Assembly: GCA_900016865.1 (NCBI GenBank)
Contig: FIZI01000018.1
Span: 1 to 53,528, forward strand
Direction: 5' to 3'
Source: an uncultured Clostridia bacterium
GTDB lineage: Bacteria; Bacillota; DTU014
DNA length: 53,528 nt
The position numbers were made by a program, and so were the translations under genes. This document shows positions 52,858-53,528 of the stretch, in pieces; the stretch's first letter is position 1; the number at the start of each line of letters is the position of its first letter. The notes under the pieces are model-generated. The model did not search any database and was not told the origin of the DNA. It saw only the letters and a list, made by a program, of their open reading frames with translations.

Positions 52858-53528
52858 ATGCGCTACGAGCTTATTGGCCTGAGAATGCACGTCGAGCGGC
52901 GACGTTCCAAAGGTGTAGGCCCTGTCCAAGCGGGCTTGCTGCTTGCGGCCTTGTTGGTCATAGCTGCTATTACTGTGTGGAGTATGAACCCTCCTGAACC
53001 TAGGGACGCTGCTGGAGTGGGTGAGTTTTCAGCTCAACGTGCATTGGAAGACATTGCAGCCATTACCGCTTACGGCCCTCATCCAACCGGATCACACGCG
53101 AACGAGCTGGTCAAAGACTACCTGATTCAGAGGCTTGAGTCGTTGGGGTACAAACCCGAGGTCCACAGAGAGTTTGTCACCAAGGCAAGCTGGAATCGGG
53201 ATGTACTTGTCAAGAACATCGTAGCCAAACTTGACGGCGAACAGCCCGGCCCCGCGCTGATGATAACTGCTCATTATGACTCTGTGCATTCGGGACCCGG
53301 CGCGATGGACGATGGTGCCGGAATTGCAGTATTGCTGCAGATAGCCGAGGCGATGGCTCACAGAAAGGTGCGTAATCCGGTCATCTTCCTTTTGAGCGAC
53401 GGTGAGGAACTGAGTCTGTTGGGAGCTACCGCCTTTGTGACCTACAGCCCTCTGGCTGAGCAAGTAGCTGTTGTCTTGAACCTGGAATCTCGCGGTTCGA
53501 GCGGCTTGGCACTGCTGTTTGAGACCGG
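52858..53528 (+). CDS. M28-family metallopeptidase, 3' end outside the window
   Basis: Translation from the ATG at 52858 stays open to the window edge (223 residues). A basic N-terminus and one hydrophobic segment (AGLLLAALLVIAAITVW) anchor the protein or act as signal. The peptidase motifs are ITAYGPHPTGSHAN, the zinc ligands in TAHYDSV (His, Asp) and MDDGAGIAVLL, the catalytic Glu region SDGEELSLLGA, and VVLNLESRG. M28 enzymes are aminopeptidases or carboxypeptidases with two zinc ions. The chain ends inside the domain, so a transmembrane C-terminal half as in some large M28 proteins cannot be checked. Confidence 0.88.
   Translation, partial: MRYELIGLRMHVERRRSKGVGPVQAGLLLAALLVIAAITVWSMNPPEPRDAAGVGEFSAQRALEDIAAITAYGPHPTGSHANELVKDYLIQRLESLGYKPEVHREFVTKASWNRDVLVKNIVAKLDGEQPGPALMITAHYDSVHSGPGAMDDGAGIAVLLQIAEAMAHRKVRNPVIFLLSDGEELSLLGATAFVTYSPLAEQVAVVLNLESRGSSGLALLFET

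Overview
The window looks like a chromosomal segment of an anaerobic, plant-polysaccharide-degrading member of the Bacillota (Clostridia- or Limnochordia-like), probably from a metagenome-assembled genome. The reasons are strong AGGAGG-type ribosome binding sites with many GTG and TTG starts, moderate GC, CheX, an Rrf2/IscR-type regulator, several uroporphyrinogen-decarboxylase-fold methyltransferases, an RNHCP domain and a small CxC/RHG cysteine-rich protein. The taxon is inference. No rRNA, tRNA, CRISPR array, transposase or phage gene was recognised.

Region 1 (1-20.6 kb) is a hemicellulose locus on the + strand. It holds the end of a sugar ABC permease, a cytoplasmic GH120-like beta-xylosidase, a secreted GH5-CBM6 enzyme, a GH43 enzyme, a secreted GH141-like beta-helix protein, a secreted CBM22-GH10-CBM32 xylanase, a second secreted GH10, a DUF2059 protein, a MetH-activation-like corrinoid protein, and cytoplasmic GH78, GH51 and GH42 enzymes. 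The secreted enzymes would open arabinoxylan outside the cell, ABC transport would import oligosaccharides, and the cytoplasmic enzymes would finish them. AraB (49.7 kb) would take the released arabinose onward. A perfect palindrome at a predicted promoter in front of GH51 is the best operator candidate.

Region 2 (20.6-36.7 kb) is mixed. It has an ABC-2 exporter pair whose ATPase gene carries an internal deletion, a PqaA-like secreted protein, two UroD-family methyltransferases, a CE1-like esterase, a thymidylate-synthase-family enzyme, an SxxK serine hydrolase plus a decayed partial copy, an Lnt-like protein, an AraC/BtrH-like operon, a tandem pair of PHP-domain proteins, and the decayed tail of a GH3 gene.

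Region 3 (36.9-53.5 kb) is mainly housekeeping. It has a membrane protein, ZupT, a third UroD-family protein, an acetyl-xylan-esterase-like hydrolase, RsgA fused to an RNHCP zinc domain, CheX, a wrecked ribokinase, CysK with an IscR-type regulator, CopA, a second ABC-2 exporter pair with a deleted ATPase, AraB, a 61-bp tandem repeat, a 42-residue cysteine-rich protein, an orphan DNA methyltransferase and the start of an M28 peptidase.

Three separate genes (two ABC ATPases and a ribokinase) have lost an internal block with a change of frame, and two of the junctions look like deletions between short repeats. This is either real gene decay or a repeated assembly error. Other items worth attention are the RsgA-RNHCP fusion with a non-canonical switch motif, a possible leader peptide with competing RNA structure before the second xylanase, and the 61-bp repeat. 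Start codons below were often moved downstream of the longest open frame to fit a ribosome binding site. Signal peptides and promoters were judged by eye.
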